Notes: generated from the letters alone by a model not told the origin. A DNA stretch of 64,000 bases from an uncultured Alphaproteobacteria bacterium (GCA_943787175.1 CALSLK010000008.1:89875-153874); one strand, 5' to 3'; shown: positions 24,926 to 34,817, counted from the first letter of the stretch. Made by a program: numbers and translations.

Positions 24926-25333
24926 ATGGCCCGATTCGCCTGCAAAGAGATGCTCGGTGCGCTCGTTATCACAGCGCTTGTCTCTGCCTGTTCCACGCCT
25001 GCCGTCGAGCGGGGTGATGCCGGGTACGATCACGCCAACTATGTGCTCGACCTTGGCATCTGCAACATGAACGATCTGGTTGTGAACACGTTCGAGGGAA
25101 CCGGCGTTGTGCTGGCCACGACCGGAGTCGGGTTTGTTTACGGCGCCGGTCTTTCCGGTAACAGCCATGCCTATCACCACGATCCCTCGCTTGGGGTCCT
25201 GCTGGTTGGTGGCGCTGTGGGGGCGACGTTTGGCGCAGGCGTTGGGGTCTACAAGGCTGTCGAAGACATCACGCTGGAAACCGACGCCTGCATGGATCGA
25301 CAGGGTTATGTCGTTGTATCCAAAGCCGATTGA
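24926..25333 (+). CDS. Putative lipoprotein
   Basis: 135 aa from ATG 24926: MARFACKEMLGALVITALVSACSTP, a signal sequence with lipobox LVSAC. The mature part has a glycine-rich stretch (GTGVVLATTGVGFVYGAG, GVLLVGGAVGATFGAGVGVY) resembling the glycine-zipper segments of small envelope lipoproteins, and further cysteines in GICNMND and DACMD. The function is unknown. It stands 61 bp after mobA and converges with the next gene, with only 3 bp between the stop codons. Confidence 0.78.
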   Translation: MARFACKEMLGALVITALVSACSTPAVERGDAGYDHANYVLDLGICNMNDLVVNTFEGTGVVLATTGVGFVYGAGLSGNSHAYHHDPSLGVLLVGGAVGATFGAGVGVYKAVEDITLETDACMDRQGYVVVSKAD

Positions 25334-25336
25334 GAA

Positions 25337-26205
25337 TCAGCCGCCGGTATTGCCGGAACAGTCGGCAGGTACGTCACCAACGGCAATGTTGTTCATGGCA
25401 GCGAGCGTGTCCCAGTAGGGGCTTTGAGCCAACTGGCAGCGGAAGTTGGTCTTGAAGGTGTCCATGCCCGAACGGCCTTCTGGCCAGCCACCCTCAAGGA
25501 ACACCCAGGCAAGGTCGGCGTGACCGCTATAGATAAGATCAAGCATCTCGCCCCACAGGCGCGAATACATGTCCGTTGCCGTCCACCAGTCACTGGTGAC
25601 GATCTCTGCGGCTTCCTTGGCTAGCGCATCGGTTGAGGGGGCCGGTGCGGCCATCAGCTCGGGCGACATGACATAGGCCGTGCCATCCCAGGTGAGTTTC
25701 ACGACAGGCGTGGGTGATCCCGAATAGGGCGCATACCAATAGGCAAAGGTGTTGTCCCCGGTCGTCATGACGAGGCCCGTGATGCCATCATGTTTTTCGA
25801 ACTGGGCACCGGAACTGCCGGTATCGATTTCGGCGAGCTGTCTGAAAGCGGGCTCCAGCGCATAGAGGTAGTAGCTAAAGCAGCAATGCGCCCCGCCCGA
25901 GAAGGATTCCACGATCATGTCGGGGTGACCGTCACCGGTTATGTCGTTCCCAGTTTTGGTTTCCGGGCCGAAATGATCCCCCAGAGTAAGCTCATAGCTA
26001 TCGAGCGTGTCGGCCAGGACCCACTGATCAATCACCATCATGATGTCGGTGCGCGGATTCTCAAAATGGGCAATGCCGATGGTCAGGGTGTCGCTGACGA
26101 CGAGCGTTTCGAGATTGGAGTTATCCTCTGCACGGGATGAGCCAGGGGAGTGGCAAGCGTGGCTGCAAGGGCTAGCGTCAAAAGGGCTCCGCGTGTCATG
26201 GGCAT
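25337..26205 (-). pseudogene. Secreted protein of unknown function, one frameshift near its signal peptide
   Basis: The main frame (25337-26041 and upstream) encodes about 255 residues, including DITGDGHPDMIVESFSGGAHCCFSYYLY, an FG-GAP/VCBS-like beta-propeller motif, and a C-terminal part with WTATDMYSRLWGEMLDLIYSGH. Its natural signal peptide, MPMTRGALLTLALAATLATPLAH, starts at 26205 behind a GGAG box but is in another frame. The two frames join near 26140, where the second frame reads RAEDNSNLETLVVSDTLTIG. One base is therefore gained or lost there, by sequence error or true mutation. No function can be assigned. Confidence 0.72.
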
Positions 26206-26334
26206 GGTGGTCTCCGATCCGGTTTGGTTGATCCTGCCCTAATTCGTGGAGCTGCGCAGCCTTTGGGGTAGTTCGGCTGGCGACTCTGCCCGATGCCGTG
26301 CGAAGCTGACGCTGCGATCATCAACAAGGTATTC

Positions 26335-27084
26335 ATGGCTCCCTGGACCAACGAAACGCTGCTGCTGATTGCTTGTGCCTTTCTGCTCGCGGGGTTCGTG
26401 AAGGGCGTCGTGGGATTCGGACTGCCGACGGTTGGTCTGGTGGTGCTGGCGTTGTTCACGGGCGTGGTCGATGCCATGGCGCTGATTCTGGTGCCTGCTG
26501 CCGTGACCAATCTGTGGCAGGCCATGGTGGGGGGGCATCTTCTGGTGACTCTGCGACGGTTCTGGCCGTTGTTGCTGACGCTGTGCCTGGGAACGTGGAT
26601 TTCAGCGGGATGGCTGGTCGGCGCGAATGCGCTGGTGCTTTCAGCCGCGTTGGGGCTTCTGCTGGTGGTCTACGCCGGGATCAGTCTGGCCGGCTTGCAG
26701 ATGCCTTCGCCGGGGAAACAAGAACGCTGGTGGACGCCTTTGGTGGGACTGGTAAATGGCCTGATTACAGGTCTGACCGGGACATTCGTTTTGCCCAGTG
26801 TGCTTTATCTCCAGGCGCTGGGGCTGCCTGCGGGCCAACTGATCCAGACCATGGGCGTGTTCTTCCTGACCGCAAGTCTGGCGCTCTCCTTTGCACTGGC
26901 CGACCACGGGCTGATTGCTGGCGGTGTGCCCATATTGTCCGCCGTTGGTGTGGTGCCGGCTTTGCTTGGGATGTTGCTGGGCGCACTGCTGCGACGCTGG
27001 ATGAGTGCGGCAATTTTCCGCCGTGTGTTCTTTGTCGCGCTGCTTCTACTGGGCGCTTATCTGGCGGTGCGCGGTTTCGTTTGA
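26335..27084 (+). CDS. TauE/SafE-family membrane exporter
   Basis: A 249-aa protein with about eight transmembrane segments. ACAFLLAGFVKGVVGFGLPTVGLVVLALF near the N-terminus and GLVNGLITGLTGTFVLPSVLYLQALGL in the middle are the two TauE/SafE repeats. The start MAPWTNETLL at 26335 is preferred; an ATG 14 codons upstream is possible. Family members export sulfite, sulfoacetate or other organic anions. No sulfonate-degradation genes lie beside it. Confidence 0.88.
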   Translation: MAPWTNETLLLIACAFLLAGFVKGVVGFGLPTVGLVVLALFTGVVDAMALILVPAAVTNLWQAMVGGHLLVTLRRFWPLLLTLCLGTWISAGWLVGANALVLSAALGLLLVVYAGISLAGLQMPSPGKQERWWTPLVGLVNGLITGLTGTFVLPSVLYLQALGLPAGQLIQTMGVFFLTASLALSFALADHGLIAGGVPILSAVGVVPALLGMLLGALLRRWMSAAIFRRVFFVALLLLGAYLAVRGFV

Positions 27085-27135
27085 TGCTGATTGGGTGTTG
27101 TGCCGGGATGTGGGGGCTGTGCTGGTTTATTCCGC

Positions 27136-27171
27136 CCGTGCATGGATCGTCGAATCAAGTTCGACGATGAC
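27136..27171. repeat. CCGTGCATGGATCGTCG repeat, copy 1
   Basis: A 36-bp sequence beginning CCGTGCATGGATCGTCG and ending TCGACGATGAC, with an internal dyad CGTCGAA-TCAAG-TTCGACG. It recurs exactly at 27662-27697 and in inverted orientation at 27253-27288. Confidence 0.9.
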
Positions 27172-27252
27172 TCCAAAAGGGGGAATTGGCAGGATTGCAT
27201 CTGACTAAGGCGTATCGTGAGTAGATCGAAGCCCATCACCAAACCAAAGTGA

Positions 27253-27288
27253 GTCATCGTCGAACTTGATTCGACGATCCATGCACGG
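27253..27288. repeat. CCGTGCATGGATCGTCG repeat, copy 2 (inverted)
   Basis: The exact reverse complement of the copies at 27136 and 27662. With the latter it brackets the GIY-YIG gene as a perfect 36-bp terminal inverted repeat. Confidence 0.9.
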
Positions 27289-27330
27289 ACCGCGGAGCAA
27301 GTGCGAAACCTGATCGAGGTGTGGTTATCG

Positions 27331-27618
27331 ATGTCGTACTACGTCTACATGCTGGCCAGTCAGACGCGCGGGACGCTCTACATCGGCGTGACGAACGATG
27401 TTGCGCGGCGGTCATGGGAGCATCGTGAGAGTGACCAGCCCGGATTTGCCAAGCGGTATGGCGTGAAGCGTGTGGTGATGGTCGAGGCCTATGAGGATGT
27501 GCGTGATGCCATCCGTCGGGAGAAACAGCTTAAGGGCTGGAAGCGGGTCTGGAAGATTGCTCTGGTCGAGGAGAACAACCCGACCTGGTCGGATTTATAC
27601 GATCATCTGCATTTCTGA
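27331..27618 (+). CDS. GIY-YIG nuclease superfamily protein
   Basis: A 95-aa single-domain protein starting MSYYVYMLASQTRGTLYIGVTNDVARRSWEHRE at 27331. It has the GIY-YIG core (YVYML...LYIGVT), the catalytic Arg in ARRSWEH, and the family tail RREKQLKGWKRVWKIALVEENNPTWSDLYD. It belongs to the short UPF0213-type group. It lies inside an inverted pair of 36-bp repeats (27253-27288 and 27662-27697), about 42 bp from each. A decayed relative at 11778-12076 is also flanked by inverted repeats. Its biological role is unknown. Confidence 0.93.
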   Translation: MSYYVYMLASQTRGTLYIGVTNDVARRSWEHRESDQPGFAKRYGVKRVVMVEAYEDVRDAIRREKQLKGWKRVWKIALVEENNPTWSDLYDHLHF

Positions 27619-27661
27619 GGTTAGGTGCTTCTGATGAGTAAAGTGTTTCTGAGGTTGAACT

Positions 27662-27697
27662 CCGTGCATGGATCGTCGAATCAAGTTCGACGATGAC
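27662..27697. repeat. CCGTGCATGGATCGTCG repeat, copy 3
   Basis: Identical to the copy at 27136-27171 and inverted relative to 27253-27288. It closes a 445-bp unit (27253-27697) whose only gene is the GIY-YIG nuclease. Confidence 0.9.
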
Positions 27698-27745
27698 TCG
27701 GGAGGGGAAGGTGTTTTCCCTCGGTTCGATGCCGTGGCTTGCGTT

Positions 27746-29389
27746 TTACGCGGCGGGCAGAGAGACGTCGGCTTTGGGGAGAGGAGGTTTGCCGAGGATC
27801 ATGTCGGCGGCTTTTTCGCCGATCATGATCGTGGTGGCGTTGGTGTTGGCGCTGACGATGCTGGGCATGACAGAGGCATCGACCACGCGCAGGCCTTCGA
27901 TGCCGTGGAGGCGCAGCTGAGGGTCGACGACGGCCATGCTGTCGTTACCCATCTTGCAGGTGCCGCAGAGGTGAAAATCGCCGTCGGTGTTGTTGCGTAG
28001 ATACTCGTCGATTTCGGCTGGAGAGTTCACATCCTTGCCCGGGGCGGCCTCCTTCACCCCCAGGTAATCATGGGCCTTCTGCGAGGCGAGTTCGCGGCCA
28101 ATGCGCAGGGCGTGACGCATCTGGTTGAGGTCATAATCGGTGGTGAGGAAGTTTGACCTGATGCGCGGTTCCCCGGCGGGGTTGTCGGCGTTGAGCTTGA
28201 CCCAGCCGGTTGCTTCGACCCGGACAGGGCCGATGGCATAGGAGAAGCCGTGGAGGTCGTGACTGAGGCCATCGTCGTGATCCATCACGGCGGCAAGGAA
28301 CTGAACCAGGATATCGGGGTGGGGCACGCCGGGCTCTGTGCGCAACAGGGCGCAGGTCTCGACGTTGTTGGTGCTCCCGGGACCGGTATGGGTGGTGAGC
28401 CACTGTGCGCCGACCATCAGTTTGCGATCCGTGCGCAGGTACTTGCTGACAGAAACCGGCTTGTCGATCTCGAACTTCATGTAGATCAACGGATGATCAT
28501 GGAGGTTCTGACCAACGCCGGGCAGGTCGACCTTGCAGTCGATGCCGACTTCCTTGAGGTGGTCGGCCGGACCGATGCCTGAGAGCATGAGAAGCTGGGG
28601 CGAGTTGATAGCACCGCTGGAAAGAATGACCTCACGCCGGGCTCTGGCCTGCTGTTCCACGCCGCCACGGGTGAACGAGAGGCCGGAGACGCGGTTGCCT
28701 TCGATGGTGAGGTTGTCGGCGTGGCAACGGTCCATGACGGTGAGGTTTTCGCGGCCCTGGTTGGGACGGATATAGGCCTGTGCGGTAGAGGCACGCACGC
28801 CATTGTCGACATTCATCTGGAAAGCGCCGAAGCCTTCCTGATGTTCGCCGTTGATGTCGTCACTGGCCGGTGCGCCCATTTGTTCGCCGGCGCGCAGGAA
28901 GACGTCATAGAGTTCACAATCGTGATCGCCCTTGCGGACATGCACCGGACCACTTCCGCCACGCCATTTGTTTTCGCCGCCCTGCCAGGTTTCCAGGCGT
29001 TTGAAATAGGGCAGAACTTCCTGCCAGGACCAGCCGTCTGCGCCTTCGGAGACCCAACGTTCGAAATCGAGTGCATGGCCGCGGATGAAACACATGCCGT
29101 TGATGGCTGATGAGCCACCCAGAACCTTGCCGCGCGGCTGGAAGACCCGTCGGTTGTTGAGAGCCGCTTCTTCTTCGCCGTGGTACATCCAATTGTACTT
29201 GGGATCGACCCAGGCCTTGTCGAAGGCCGCAGGCATGTCGATCTTCCAGAAGTCGAGGATGCCACCCTTGCTGGCGCCGGCCTCGATCAGAAGCACCGAG
29301 ATGGAAGGATCTTCGGTGAGACGTGCGGCTACGGTACAGCCTGCCGAACCACCGCCGATGATGATGTAATCGTATTCGGTTGTGGCCAT
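27746..29389 (-). CDS. GMC-family oxidoreductase (choline dehydrogenase-like)
   Basis: A 547-aa FAD flavoprotein. The N-terminal dinucleotide-binding motif is YIIIGGGSAGCTVAARLTED; GMC signatures include GKVLGGSSAINGMCFIRGH and SSGAINSPQLLMLSGIGPADHL. The C-terminal catalytic region has FHLCGTCKMGND and VSANTNATTIMIGEKAADMI. Family members oxidise alcohols such as choline or polyethylene glycol. No betaine aldehyde dehydrogenase or BetI is adjacent, so calling it BetA would be too specific. The next gene upstream, a methyltransferase on the same strand, is 87 bp away. Confidence 0.93.
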   Translation of the reverse strand: MATTEYDYIIIGGGSAGCTVAARLTEDPSISVLLIEAGASKGGILDFWKIDMPAAFDKAWVDPKYNWMYHGEEEAALNNRRVFQPRGKVLGGSSAINGMCFIRGHALDFERWVSEGADGWSWQEVLPYFKRLETWQGGENKWRGGSGPVHVRKGDHDCELYDVFLRAGEQMGAPASDDINGEHQEGFGAFQMNVDNGVRASTAQAYIRPNQGRENLTVMDRCHADNLTIEGNRVSGLSFTRGGVEQQARARREVILSSGAINSPQLLMLSGIGPADHLKEVGIDCKVDLPGVGQNLHDHPLIYMKFEIDKPVSVSKYLRTDRKLMVGAQWLTTHTGPGSTNNVETCALLRTEPGVPHPDILVQFLAAVMDHDDGLSHDLHGFSYAIGPVRVEATGWVKLNADNPAGEPRIRSNFLTTDYDLNQMRHALRIGRELASQKAHDYLGVKEAAPGKDVNSPAEIDEYLRNNTDGDFHLCGTCKMGNDSMAVVDPQLRLHGIEGLRVVDASVMPSIVSANTNATTIMIGEKAADMILGKPPLPKADVSLPAA

Positions 29390-29476
29390 GGTCAGCGTGT
29401 TCCGTTCCGGGTCTTGTTCTGGAGCGGGTGACTATAAAGCGGACATTGGTACTGGCAAGAACCGGCCGTTGCCGGT

Positions 29477-30283
29477 TCAGCCGAAGCGGGCCGACGTCAC
29501 GATGGTCTCATAGGGGACATGCAGGGTGCCGTCCTCTTGTGCGAGAGGCCCCAGGGCATTGGCATAGATGGTCAACATGTCTTCCTCGCTGCGCTCCAGG
29601 CAGGCAATCTTGTAGTGCGAGGTTGAGCGGACGTAGCCGATGAATTCTTCGAAGGTGAGCACCCAGTCCCAGACCTCACGGTCGACCAGCACATTGCTGG
29701 TGTCGGGCAGGCAGGAGAGTTCCATGGCAACGTCGAAGTCACGATATTCGCGGGTATACCCTGGACTGTACTTCGTGAGCACGCCTTCGTGGGCCTCATC
29801 GATTGGTTCGCCACGTATCCGGTTGTTGTAGAGGATGGCGAGCGTGCCGCCGGTCCGCAGGGTGCGTGTGCATTCCTCATAAAAGGCCGGGCGGTCGAAC
29901 CAGTGGGCGGCTTGGGCAGCGGTCATGAGGTCAAGACTGTCATTCGCCACGGCGAGTTGTTCAGCTCGGCAGTTAAGCCAGGCGATGTTGTTGGTGGTGT
30001 CGGATCTGGCCGCTTCATCAAGCATATCCGAGCCCGGGTCCGCACCGATCACCGTTGCGCCATCAACCATGGGCGCCATGGCACGCGTAAGAATGCCGGT
30101 GCCGCAGCCCAGATCGAGAACACAGCGGACCGAACCTGTGCGTTTGAACATGCGATCGAGTGAGACCTGGGCATAGCGTGGCCGATAACGGTCATAGTCA
30201 TCGGTGAGGCCATCGAAGATTTCACGGGGGTCGGACCAACGGTCGGACCAGATGTGCTTGGTGGTCACTTGGCGTGCTCCCAT
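29477..30283 (-). CDS. Class I SAM-dependent methyltransferase (UbiE-like)
   Basis: A 268-aa protein from MGARQVTTKHIWSDRWSDP at 30283. Motif I is VLDLGCGTGILTRAMAP, motif II includes TVIGADPGSDMLDEA, then LDLMTAAQAAHWFDRPAFYEE and TLRTGGTLAILYNNR. This is the SAM_MT UbiE/COQ5-like fold, often annotated as a trans-aconitate or quinone methyltransferase, but the substrate is not deducible. It is divergent from the nitroreductase-marR operon, so its upstream region also contains the tandem operator-like repeats. Confidence 0.85.
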   Translation of the reverse strand: MGARQVTTKHIWSDRWSDPREIFDGLTDDYDRYRPRYAQVSLDRMFKRTGSVRCVLDLGCGTGILTRAMAPMVDGATVIGADPGSDMLDEAARSDTTNNIAWLNCRAEQLAVANDSLDLMTAAQAAHWFDRPAFYEECTRTLRTGGTLAILYNNRIRGEPIDEAHEGVLTKYSPGYTREYRDFDVAMELSCLPDTSNVLVDREVWDWVLTFEEFIGYVRSTSHYKIACLERSEEDMLTIYANALGPLAQEDGTLHVPYETIVTSARFG

Positions 30284-30360
30284 GCTCGTCCCTGGGGCGT
30301 GACCATAGCAGATAGCCAGAGACGGTTCAGGGGAAGCGTGGATGAAATGCATCTTGAAAT

Positions 30361-30400
30361 AGTTCGGGATCGAATTATATAGTTCGAAATCGAATTAATG
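30361..30400. promoter_or_regulatory. Tandem 20-bp operator-like repeats before the nitroreductase-marR operon
   Basis: Two 20-bp units in direct tandem, AGTTCGGGATCGAATTATAT and AGTTCGAAATCGAATTAATG. The second contains the perfect dyad TTCGA-AA-TCGAA and the first the same dyad with one change. They end 10 bp before the nitroreductase start. Size, symmetry and place fit binding sites for the MarR-type regulator encoded downstream. Confidence 0.65.
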
Positions 30401-30410
30401 GAGTGATGTG

Positions 30411-31510
30411 ATGCCTTCCAAACGGAACTTTCTGAAGATCATCGGCGGTGGCGTTGTGCTGGCCACTACGGGGGCAGGGACCTTTCTGGCGACCCGAACA
30501 CCAGCCCGTGCGCTGGAGCCGTGGGAACTTGCCGGGACCTATGAGGAGCCGCGCCGTAGAGCCTTATCCTATGCTATTCTTGCGCCCAATCCGCACAACC
30601 GTCAGCCCTGGGAAGTCGACCTGAGTGAGGATGGCGTGATCGTGGTATGGCGCGACAGGGAACGTAATCTGCCCGAAACCGATCCCTTTGAGCGTCAGCT
30701 CACCATTGGCATGGGGTGCTTTCTTGAACTCCTGGCGCTGGCCGCCGGAGAGACGGGGCATCGCACGCAGATGGAGCTTTTTCCGCAAGGAGACAAGGGT
30801 CCCGTTGCCGTTGTGCGCTTTCTTGAGGGAGGAGCGCCCGATCCGCTTTTGCGCAGGTATTGAACAGACGCTCGTGCAAGGAGCCGTTTGAGGAAACGCC
30901 CGTGCCGGACGGCCTTGCATCACGAATGGCCGTTCTTGCCCATATCGAGCGCGACCCAGCCATGGTTGAGCAGATCAAGGCGATCACCTGGGAGGCATGG
31001 ATGATCGAAGCAAGCACACCCAGAACCATGAAGGAAAGCGTTGACCTCTTCCGGATGGGCAAGGCCGAAATCAATGCCAATCCCGATGGTATCGATCTGG
31101 GCGGGCCGTTTCTTGAAACCCTTATGCTGTTTGGCATGTTGACGCGTGAGGGCCAGCTTGACCCGACGTCGAGCGAGTTCGCCCAAGGTGTCGCGTTGTA
31201 TGATGCCATGCTCTATGCAACCCCCGCCTATGCGTGGATCACGACGGAGAGCAACACGCGGCTTGATCAGATCGCTGCTGGTCGGCGCTGGCTGTTGTTG
31301 AATCTGATGGCCACAGATCTGGGGCTGGCGCTCCATCCCGTCTCTCAGGCTTTGCAGGAGTATGCAGAGATGGCTGCGATCCATGCAGAGATACATGGCC
31401 TGCTCGCTGCGCCCGGACAGACGGTACAGATGCTGGGCCGGCTGGGTTATGGTCCGATGACACCGCCCACGCCACGCTGGCTTCTGGAGACCCGCCTGAG
31501 AGATGTCTGA
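30411..31510 (+). CDS. Tat-exported nitroreductase-like protein, one frameshift
   Basis: The N-terminus MPSKRNFLKIIGGGVVLATTGAG resembles a Tat-type leader (KRNFLK). It is followed by RRRALSYAILAPNPHNRQPWEVDL, the FMN-binding nitroreductase signature with SPHNxQPW-like context. The frame breaks near 30848 (CCGCTTTTGCGC, one base short) and continues FAQVLNRRSCKEPFEETPVP, then PAYAWITTESNTRLDQIAAGRRWLLLNLMATDLGLALHPVSQALQEY, to 31510. The intact product would be about 366 aa. Relatives are described as twin-arginine-exported Acg-family or nitroreductase-like proteins. It overlaps the marR gene by 8 bp. Confidence 0.78.
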
Positions 31511-32003
31511 AGACAAGTCTGTCGAATCCGAGGCTGCACTGTTCTTTGCCTTCTTTACAGAGGTTGGCATTCTAGCACAGTTGAGCCGTGCCCTGCTGGA
31601 ATCACGGCTGCCGGATGGGGTTTCGGTTGCCCACTATTCCGTGCTCAATCATCTGGTTCGGGTTTGCGACGGACAGACACCGCTGACCCTGGCGCGTGCT
31701 TTTCAGGTGCCCAAGAACAGCATGACCCACACCCTTTCGGGTCTCGAGGCCCGCGGGCTCATCGCCATGCATGTGCATCCTGATGACGGCCGCTCCAAAC
31801 AGGTCTGGATTACCCAGGACGGCCGGGACTTTCAGGCCGCAGCCGTGGGGCTTCTAAAGGAAGATGTTGCGCGGCTGATCCCCAAGCTCGACACCGAGCA
31901 GCTTGAAGAACTGACCACGGCGCTGGGAGGTATCCGCAAGGTTCTCGATGACGACAGATCGGTTGCCCAGAGCCATGCAGGCCCTGAAACGAAAACGCCC
32001 TGA
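31503..32003 (+). CDS. MarR-family transcriptional regulator
   Basis: 166 aa with a winged-helix domain: VSVAHYSVLNHLVRVCDGQTPLTLARAFQVPKNSMTHTLSGLEARGLIAMHVHPDDGRSKQVWITQDGRDF. The SMTHTLSGLEARGLI helix is the recognition helix and the HPDDGRSKQV wing is typical. It overlaps the end of the nitroreductase gene, so the two form an operon. It probably represses that operon through the tandem dyads at 30361-30400 and responds to a small aromatic or electrophile; ligand and autoregulation are inference. Confidence 0.92.
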   Translation: MSEDKSVESEAALFFAFFTEVGILAQLSRALLESRLPDGVSVAHYSVLNHLVRVCDGQTPLTLARAFQVPKNSMTHTLSGLEARGLIAMHVHPDDGRSKQVWITQDGRDFQAAAVGLLKEDVARLIPKLDTEQLEELTTALGGIRKVLDDDRSVAQSHAGPETKTP

Positions 32004-32018
32004 GGGTCACTCAGGGCG
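31996..32018 (-). terminator. Bidirectional hairpin terminator, T-rich on the minus strand
   Basis: CGCCCTGA-GGGTCAC-TCAGGGCG is a perfect 8-bp stem. Read on the minus strand it is followed by TTTTCGTTTC, a fit for rho-independent termination after fdhA, whose stop is 28 bp away. Its left arm overlaps the end of marR on the plus strand. Confidence 0.75.
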
Positions 32019-32045
32019 CTAACGCGGTCAGAAACAATCTGGCAG

Positions 32046-34817
32046 CTACTCGGCCGCGTCTGCCATCGCAGCGCGTTGCACGCGCACGGCGCAGAACTTG
32101 AACTCCGGGATCTTGCCGAAGGGATCCAGCGCGGCATTGGTGAGGCGGTTGGCCGAGGCTTCGGCATAGCAGAACGGCACGAAGATCATGCCGGGTTGGA
32201 TGCCGGCATCGATGCGGGCCTTGGCTTCGATGGCACCGCGACGGGTTTCGATGCGGATGGCTTCGCCCGGAGCAATACCCAGACGTTCCATATCGACAGG
32301 GGCCATGGTGGCGATGGCTTCCGGCTCGAGCGAGTCGAGATAGGTTGCGCGCCGGGTCATGGAGCCGGTGTGCCAATGTTCGAGCTGACGGCCCGTGGTG
32401 AGCACCATGGGGTACTCGTCGTCGGGCAATTCGTCGGGCTTGATGATGTTGGCCGGCACCATCTTGCCGCGCTTGGAAGGGGTCGGGAATTCTTCGGCGA
32501 AGACGATGGGCTGGCCGGGGTCTTCTGCCGAGAGGCAGGGATAGGTCACGACGTCTGCTTCGCTGACACGATCCCAGGTAATGCCGGTGATCGAGGGAAT
32601 AGCCTGGCGCATTTCCTCAAAGACTTCCGAGACATCGCCGTAGTTCCAGGAAAGTCCCAAGACCCTGTGCCAGCGACTGGATGATCTCCCAGTCCTGGCG
32701 GGCCTCGCCGGGCATCTCCACCGCCTTGCGACCGCGCTGCACCTGACGGTTGGTGTTGGTGACGGTGCCATTTTTCTCTGGCCAGGCGCTGGCGGGCAGC
32801 ACGACATCGGCATACATGGCGGTTTCGGTAAGGAAAAGGTCCTGGACGACCAGATGGTCGAGCATGGCCAGAGCGTCGCGTGCATGGTTGGCATTGGGGT
32901 CCGACATGGCCGGATTTTCACCCATGATGTACATGCCATGGAGGTTGCCGTGATGGATGGCATCCATGATCTCGACCACGGTGAGGCCCGGATTGCTGTC
33001 GAGCTCAGCGTCCCAGCAGTTCCTCGAAACGGGTCTTGTTGTCGGCATTGGCGACAGGCTTGTAATCGGGGAAGACCATGGGAATGAGGCCGGCGTCGGA
33101 TGCGCCCTGAACGTTGTTCTGGCCGCGCAGGGGGTGCAGGCCGGTGCCGGGGCGGCCGGTGTGGCCGGTCATGAGCGACAGCGCGATCAGGCAACGGGAA
33201 TTGTCGGTGCCGTGGATGTGCTGGCTGATGCCCATGCCCCAGAAGATCATGGCGCGTTCGGCTCCGGCATAAGCGGGCGACCTCACGCAGGGTGTCTGCG
33301 GGAGATGCCGCAGATCGGTCCATGGCTTCGGGTGTGAAGTCCTTGAGGTGGCTTTGAGTTCGTCAAAGCCTTCGGTCATGCGCCTGGATGTACTGCTTGT
33401 CGTAGAGCTCTTCCTCGACGATGACATGCATCATGGCGTTCAGCATGGAGACATCGCCGCCGGGCTTGAACTGCAGCAGGTGCGTGGCGTGCTGCGCAGA
33501 GCCTGGCCGCGGGGTCCATGCACGATCAGCTTGGCGCCGCGTTTGACCGCATTTTTGAAGAAGGTCGCAGCGACGGGATGGTTTTCGGTCGGGTTGGCAC
33601 CGATGACGATGAAACAGTCGGAATTCATCGCTTCGGTGAAGGGCGCGGTCACCGCGCCGGAGCCGATGGTTTCCATGCAGCGCCGCCACGGAACTGGCAT
33701 GGCACAGACGGGTGCAGTGATCGACGTTGTTGGTGTGGAAAGCCGGTACGCACCAGCTTCTGGAAGAGATAGGCCTCTTCGTTGGAGCCCTTGGCCGAGC
33801 CAAACCGGCAAGGGCGTTGCCGCCCTTTTCGTCACGGATGGTCTTGAGGCCTGAAACCGGCGCGTTCCAGGGCCTCTTCCCAGGTCGCTTCGCGGAAATG
33901 GGTGAAGGGATCGCTGGGGTCGACCCAGGTGTCACCGCTCTTGGGCGCGTCGTCGCGGCGGATCAGCGGCTTGGTGAGGCGGTGTTTGTGGTTGATGTAA
34001 TCAAAGCCGAAACGGCCCTTCACACACAGACGAGCCATGATTGGACGGGCCTTCCTTGCCCTTGACCGCCACGATCGTGTTGTCCTTCGACCTGTAGGTG
34101 AGCTGGCAGCCGACGCCGCAATAGGGGCAGACGCTGTCGACTTCCTTGGACGGGGCGGTTTGCCGATGCCGTTTCGTCGATCAGGGTCTTTTCCATCAGT
34201 GCGCCGGTCGGGCAGGCCTGGACACATTCGCCGCAGGCAACGCAGGTGGATTCACCCATGGGATCAGTCGAAGTCGAAAGACGATCTTGGCATGGTTGCC
34301 GCGATAGGCCATGCCGATGACATCGTTGACCTGGATCTCGCGGCAGGCGCGTACACAACGGTTGCAGTGGATGCAGGCATCCAGATTGACCGCCATGGCG
34401 GGATGGCTGAGATCTTCTGCTGCAGCACCGTGGCGCGGGAACCGGGAGATATCGATGCCCATGGAGCCGGCCCAGGACCAGAGCTCCGACGTGGTGGTGT
34501 GGGCCTCCTCGACGACCGGCTGATCGGCGACGAGCAGTTCCAGCACCATATTGCGGGCGGATTCTGCGCGTTCGACTGGCGATCTTGACGACCATGCCGG
34601 GCGCAGGCTCGCGGATGCAAGAAGCGGCCAGCGTGCGCTCGCCCTCGATCTCGACCATGCAGATGCGGCAGTTGCCGTCTGCACGGTAGTCCTGCATCGG
34701 CGTGTAGCAGAGATGCGGGATGGTCTTGCCGTGGCGCTTGGCCACCTGCCAGATGGATTCACCTGCTTCGGCAGTGACTTCCTCACCATCGATGGTGAAA
34801 GTGATCGCTTCGCTCAC
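32046..34817 (-). CDS. fdhA: NAD-dependent formate dehydrogenase catalytic subunit, frame disrupted
   Basis: About 924 codons across several frames from the GTG at 34817, preceded by GGAGGAC and overlapping the fdhB stop (GTGA). Domains in order are an N-terminal [2Fe-2S] ferredoxin domain ([21 protein letters not shown]), the NuoG-like His-Cys region, two [4Fe-4S] clusters ([29 protein letters not shown]) and the Mo/W bis-PGD domain ([11 protein letters not shown], [41 protein letters not shown]). The C-terminus has [19 protein letters not shown] and [16 protein letters not shown]. At least ten one-base indels break the frame, almost surely sequence errors. The enzyme oxidises formate to CO2 and passes electrons to FdhB. 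Confidence 0.88.
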
